From: Mycobacterium scrofulaceum
GTDB lineage: Bacteria; Actinomycetota; Actinomycetes; Mycobacteriales; Mycobacteriaceae
Direction of reading: 5' to 3'
Assembly: GCF_001667885.1 (NCBI RefSeq)
Contig: NZ_LZJW01000049.1
Coordinates: 62,001 to 126,000, forward strand
Length of the DNA stretch: 64,000 nt
The stretch's first letter is position 1, and every line of letters begins with the position of its first letter. Below are positions 61,056 through 64,000 of this stretch, one piece after another. Position numbers and translations under genes: made by a program. A model generated the notes under the pieces. That model made no database searches. It saw only the letters and a program-made list of their open reading frames with translations, and had not been told where the DNA came from.

Positions 61056-61622
61056 TTAGGCCGGGAAGAACGCGCGCAGCAGTCGTTCCACCAAACCGGC
61101 GGGTTCGCCGGGGGCACCCCCGATGGTCAGGTTGCTGAACACGTAGCCGTTGAGCAGGCGGCTCAGCTCCTCCATCTGCTCCGGGCCGGGCGTGTAACCC
61201 GCGGCCTCGAGGACCAAGGTGGCGGACTTCACCGCGGCCGCCTGCAGGTCCTTGAGCAGCGGCCGCAATTCCGGCCGGCGCGTGCCCTCCATGAACAGCT
61301 CGAACCGGGCCAGCGTGAACCGCCGGGCCTGTTCGTCCGGCTCGGAGATCATTTGTGTGATCAGGGCTTTCACGCCGTCGCGGGTGAGCGGCCCGATCGC
61401 CGTCCGCAGCGCCTCGACGCGCCGCCAATGCAGGTCGACGGTGCGGGCGGCGGTGGCTTCGAGCAGGGCCTGGCGGGTCCGGAAGTAGTTCGAGGTCGTG
61501 CCCGCGGGCAGGCCCGCCCGGTCGTCGACCTGGCGATGCGTCAGGCCACCGATGCCCACGTCGGCGAGGATGTCGATCGCGGCGTCGAGCAGCTGCGCGC
61601 GGCGCTCCGGGTTGGGTGACAT
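61056..61622 (-). CDS. TetR-family transcriptional regulator
   Basis: A 188-residue TetR protein with the helix-turn-helix in ILADVGIGGLTHRQVDDRAGLPAGTTSNYFRTRQAL (about residues 18-52) and a ligand-binding C-terminal domain. The ATG overlaps the stop of the upstream membrane-protein gene by four bases. Two operator-like palindromes at that gene's start make it the likely target of its own operon. The ligand is unknown. Confidence 0.92.
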   Translation of the reverse strand: MSPNPERRAQLLDAAIDILADVGIGGLTHRQVDDRAGLPAGTTSNYFRTRQALLEATAARTVDLHWRRVEALRTAIGPLTRDGVKALITQMISEPDEQARRFTLARFELFMEGTRRPELRPLLKDLQAAAVKSATLVLEAAGYTPGPEQMEELSRLLNGYVFSNLTIGGAPGEPAGLVERLLRAFFPA

Positions 61623-62071
61623 CAGGGCTGAAAGCGCAGTCGCCAGAACATCGTCAGGAACGCCGGATAGACGACGACCAGCAGCAGGTAGCTGAACCAC
61701 ATCGGAAACCAGGTCACGAACGTTAGGTCCCTGATCACGTAGTCGAGGTAGACGTGCAACGGCACGCTGCCGGCGATGTAGACGACCGACGCGGTGAACA
61801 GCGTTCGATGCCGGTTGCTGGAAAACCGGACGCGCCGCCACACCAGGATGCCGGTGATCCCGGCGTAGGTCATCGGGACGAGCAGGAGCCGGTCGTTGGT
61901 CAGCGTCGCGACGTGCTGCAGGGTGAGGACGTCGCCGAAGATCACGCGGTATAGATGCAGGGCCAACCCGAGTGAGATGGTCAGCATCGCCGCCGGGCGG
62001 AAGAAATAGCCGTGGCGGTGGTAGGACCTCCTCCACGACCCCGTTTGTACTACATCCGTAGTGGAACTCAT
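61622..62071 (-). CDS. Four-span membrane protein coupled to a TetR regulator
   Basis: A 149-residue protein with hydrophobic helices near residues 27-46, 60-80, 92-112 and 120-142 and an aromatic-rich last segment (WFPMWFSYLLLVVVYPAF). No family recognised. It is translated with the TetR gene (ATGA overlap) and one of two TetR-like operators lies in its first codons, so it is probably the regulated function, perhaps export or lipid related. That role is inference only. Confidence 0.75.
   Translation of the reverse strand: MSSTTDVVQTGSWRRSYHRHGYFFRPAAMLTISLGLALHLYRVIFGDVLTLQHVATLTNDRLLLVPMTYAGITGILVWRRVRFSSNRHRTLFTASVVYIAGSVPLHVYLDYVIRDLTFVTWFPMWFSYLLLVVVYPAFLTMFWRLRFQP
62048..62063. promoter_or_regulatory. 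Second TetR operator-like site inside the membrane-protein gene start
   Basis: TACTACATCCGTAGTG matches the neighbouring palindrome CACTACGCGCGTAGTG at 13 of 16 positions. It overlaps codons 3-8. The centres of the two sites are 37 bp apart. Confidence 0.55.
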
Positions 62072-62082
62072 GCCGCGACCAT

Positions 62083-62102
62083 ACCACTACGCGCGTAGTG
62101 GT
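62083..62102. promoter_or_regulatory. TetR operator-like perfect palindrome
   Basis: ACCACTACGCGCGTAGTGGT is a perfect 20-base palindrome 12 bases upstream of the membrane-protein ATG and just after the exonuclease stop. The size, symmetry and location before a tetR-containing operon fit a TetR dimer site. A loopless palindrome without a U-tract is a poor terminator. Confidence 0.75.
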
Positions 62103-62109
62103 GCAATGC

Positions 62110-63102
62110 TCAGAACAGCGCCAGCTGCTGGTCGACCGTGGTGGTGTCGGTGAACTCCTCCATGCTGGTGCCGCCGACGACCGCGCGGATGGACTCCATG
62201 AACTGTGCGTCGGAGACCACCGGCACCCCGAGCTGCTTGGCCAAGTAGCCCTTGCCCTGATCCGGGGCGGGGTCGTTGCAGACCACCAGCGAGGTCTCCC
62301 CGTCGACGGCGTCGCTGTAGGCCAGCCCGGCATGCAGGATGCGTTCGACCAGTTCCTCGTGGGTGCGGCCGACCTCGGCCGCCAGGGCCACCCGCATGCC
62401 CTGCACCAGCGGCCGGCCGGACACGTACAAACCGGGATTGAGGTACGGGCAGGGCATCCGCGAGGCCAGCACCTTCAACGGACGCAACTCGTCGTGGGTG
62501 ACACGCCCGTTCGGCCACCGTCGCCGGGTCACCGGATGCACGGGCAGCCAGATGTCGCGCTCACGCGCCCGCTTGAGCGCCGACGCCAGCACACCGGTCA
62601 GCACCAGCGCGTCATCGAAGGCGTCGTGCGGCCGTTCCTGCGTGACACCCCAGTGGGCGGCGAGGGTCTCCAACCGCAGGTTGTCGATGCCCAGGTCCAA
62701 CCGCCGGGCCAGCTCGACGGTGCACATCACCGAGTCGATCGGCAGCTCGGCCTCGGCGAGCTCGGCTTCCGCGGCCAGGAACGCGTAGTCGAACGCGACG
62801 TTGTGGGCCACCAGCGTGCGGCCGTCCAGCACCTTGACCACGTCGTCGACGACGTCGGCGAACTGCGGCTGGTCTTCGAGCATGGCCGCCGTCAGGCCGT
62901 GCACGTGGGTTGGCCCGGGGTCCACCCCGGGGTTGAGCAAGCTGACGACGGATTGCTCCACGCGTCCGTCGGCGTCGAGGCCCAGCACCGCCAGGCTGAT
63001 GACCCGCGCCTGACCGGGCCGAAAACCCGACGTCTCGACGTCGATGACGGCCCAACCCCCGTCCGGCTCGCTGGCCGGCCGCCCCCAGGACACCCGGTTC
63101 AT
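62110..63102 (-). CDS. DEDDh 3'-5' exonuclease (DnaQ-like) with C-terminal BRCT domain
   Basis: A 330-residue protein as Rv3711c (annotated dnaQ). Exo I is AVIDVETSGF (Asp21, Glu23), Exo II lies in LVAHNVAFDYAFL and Exo III in ERPHDAFDDALV (His and Asp). A linker with cysteine-containing MPCPYLNPG follows, and the last about 90 residues form a BRCT domain (GMRVALAAEVGRTHEELVERILHAG). It trims DNA 3' ends in repair or proofreading; it is not certain to be a polymerase III subunit. Confidence 0.9.
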   Translation of the reverse strand: MNRVSWGRPASEPDGGWAVIDVETSGFRPGQARVISLAVLGLDADGRVEQSVVSLLNPGVDPGPTHVHGLTAAMLEDQPQFADVVDDVVKVLDGRTLVAHNVAFDYAFLAAEAELAEAELPIDSVMCTVELARRLDLGIDNLRLETLAAHWGVTQERPHDAFDDALVLTGVLASALKRARERDIWLPVHPVTRRRWPNGRVTHDELRPLKVLASRMPCPYLNPGLYVSGRPLVQGMRVALAAEVGRTHEELVERILHAGLAYSDAVDGETSLVVCNDPAPDQGKGYLAKQLGVPVVSDAQFMESIRAVVGGTSMEEFTDTTTVDQQLALF

Positions 63103-63169
63103 GTCGACAGGATGGCACGTCGGACCGACATCGCCGGGTCACTGCGCTGCCGTGTCGGTCGCTGAATTC

Positions 63170-63338
63170 GATGAGGGCGGCAGCGCCCGGCGCCCTGCGC
63201 CGCGCTCGCGATCGCCCTTGATTTGATGAGGGCGACCCGCAGCGCCCGGCGCTCTGCACCGCGCTCGCGATCGCCCTTGATTTGATGAGGACGACCCGCA
63301 GCGCCCGGCGCTCTGCGCCGCGCTCGCGATCGCCCTTA
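63170..63338. repeat. Three tandem 55-59 bp repeats upstream of murT
   Basis: Units begin at 63170, 63225 and 63284 with GATGAGG. They share the core CAGCGCCCGGCGC followed by CGCGCTCGCGATCGCCCTT. Lengths are 55, 59 and about 55 bases; the first lacks an ACCC segment. They fill most of the space between the divergent exonuclease and murT genes. Size and position recall mycobacterial interspersed repeat loci used for strain typing. Confidence 0.85.
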
Positions 63339-63343
63339 AACTG

Positions 63344-63364
63344 CCCGGGTGGTTACCACCCGGG
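63344..63364. promoter_or_regulatory. 21-base palindrome spanning the murT start codon
   Basis: Arms CCCGGGTGGT (63344-63353) and ACCACCCGGG (63355-63364) are perfectly complementary around one base and include the GTG start at 63349. In RNA the arms would fold with a few central bases unpaired and could hide the start; in DNA it could be an operator. Confidence 0.55.
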
Positions 63365-64000
63365 CACGCCTGGCCCTCGCCGCGGGTGCGAGCGCGCGCT
63401 GGGCATCTCGGGTGACCGGACGCGGCGCCGGCGCGATGATCGGCGGCCTGATCGCGATGACGCTGGACCGCTCGGTCCTCCGTCAGCTCGCGGCCGGACG
63501 GCGCACCGTCGTCGTCACCGGAACCAACGGCAAGTCGACCACCACCCGGATGACCGCCGCCGCGCTGGGCACGCTGGGTTCGGTGGCCACCAACGCCGAA
63601 GGCGCCAACATGGACGCCGGGCTGGTGGCCGCGCTGGCGGCGAACCGCAAGGCGACGCTGGCGGCCCTCGAGGTCGACGAGATGCACGTGCCACACGTCT
63701 CCGACGCGGTCGAGCCCGCCGCCGTCGTGCTGCTCAACCTGTCGCGCGACCAGCTGGACCGAGTCGGCGAGATCAACGTCATCGAACGCACCCTGCGGGC
63801 CGGGTTGGCCCGGCACCCGAACGCGATCGTCGTCGCCAACTGCGACGACGTGCTCATGACGTCGGCGGCCTACGACAGCCGGAACGTGCTGTGGGTGGCC
63901 GCGGGCGGCTCCTGGGCGAACGACTCGGTCAGCTGCCCCCGCAGCGGCGAGGTGATCGTCCGCGAGAAGGGGCATTGGTATTCCACCGGCGCCGACTTCA
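63349..64000 (+). CDS. murT: Lipid II isoglutaminyl synthase subunit MurT (3' end outside window)
   Basis: The frame is open from the GTG at 63349 to the window edge (217 codons). It is a Mur-ligase-like domain: the ATP-binding P-loop is VVTGTNGKSTTTRM near residue 50, followed by TNAEGANMDAGLVAAL and ALEVDEMHVPHV, as in MurT (Rv3712). MurT with GatD amidates glutamate in lipid II to isoglutamine. GatD would be expected just beyond the window. The start lies in a strong palindrome; an in-frame alternative is not obvious. Confidence 0.9.
   Translation, partial: MVTTRARLALAAGASARWASRVTGRGAGAMIGGLIAMTLDRSVLRQLAAGRRTVVVTGTNGKSTTTRMTAAALGTLGSVATNAEGANMDAGLVAALAANRKATLAALEVDEMHVPHVSDAVEPAAVVLLNLSRDQLDRVGEINVIERTLRAGLARHPNAIVVANCDDVLMTSAAYDSRNVLWVAAGGSWANDSVSCPRSGEVIVREKGHWYSTGADF

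Noticed and set aside
62083..62102. Intrinsic terminator for the exonuclease gene
   Set aside because: The palindrome has no loop and no U-tract, and a related second copy lies inside the next gene, which fits an operator.
63170..63338. CRISPR array
   Set aside because: The three units are contiguous tandem repeats of 55-59 bp without unique spacers, and no cas genes are present.

Overview
This window looks like the chromosome of a Mycobacterium species, probably a slow grower of the M. avium-like group. The evidence is the high G+C content, frequent GTG/TTG starts, many 4-base ATGA/GTGA gene overlaps, and a gene order that follows the M. tuberculosis Rv3679-Rv3712 block: ArsA-like ATPase pair, whiB4, ponA2, cds1, tRNA-Pro, rsfB, then (after an insertion) the YqeY/MoxR2/DUF58 block, glpK, the ergothioneine operon egtA-E, ask-asd, leuA, the DnaQ-like gene and murT. 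The species assignment is inference; the synteny is recalled from the M. tuberculosis map.

Layout. 1-7.5 kb: ion-ATPase pair, WhiB4, PonA2, a metallophosphoesterase, the cysteine desulfhydrase-like gene and tRNA-Pro(CGG). 7.6-22 kb: an accessory stress block of small membrane proteins, a DUF4193 protein, a HAD hydrolase, RsfB, a five-gene RsbR-S-T-X-U(W) module, an iron-containing oxidase-like protein, CDGSH and HemK2-type genes, DJ-1, a zinc alcohol dehydrogenase, an SRPBCC protein and an F420 oxidoreductase. Eight sites matching the SigF-type pattern GTTT/GTGT-N15-16-GGGTAN (or one mismatch from it) precede genes or operons here, so the block reads as a general-stress regulon beside its own signalling module.

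21.9-31.4 kb: a complete selenocysteine locus. On the minus strand lie selD and a three-subunit formate dehydrogenase whose catalytic subunit is interrupted by an in-frame UGA followed, 11 nt later, by a SECIS hairpin closely resembling that of E. coli fdhF. On the plus strand lie selC (tRNA-Sec, anticodon UCA), selA and selB. The two arms diverge from a 27-bp gap.

31.4-44.3 kb: YqeY-like protein, the DUF4129/DUF4350/MoxR2/DUF58/SpoIIM/RDD membrane locus, a PadR regulator with an FGPG-repeat N-terminus, glycerol kinase, a GCS2-family protein and a methyltransferase. 44.3-49.7 kb: egtEDCBA, the full ergothioneine pathway, translationally coupled throughout. 49.9-54.8 kb: secreted and membrane proteins, a small-subunit haem catalase, a VOC protein and a DUF4185 protein.

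54.8-64 kb: asd-ask (ask carries an internal start for a separate regulatory subunit), a leucine leader peptide and attenuator before leuA, a CLC channel, a TetR/membrane-protein pair with two operator-like palindromes, a DEDDh exonuclease, a triple tandem repeat, and the 5' part of murT, which runs off the end.

The best candidates for closer study are the bidirectional Sec/formate dehydrogenase locus, the SigF-type promoter cluster around the Rsb module, and the possibly leaderless leu leader peptide before leuA.
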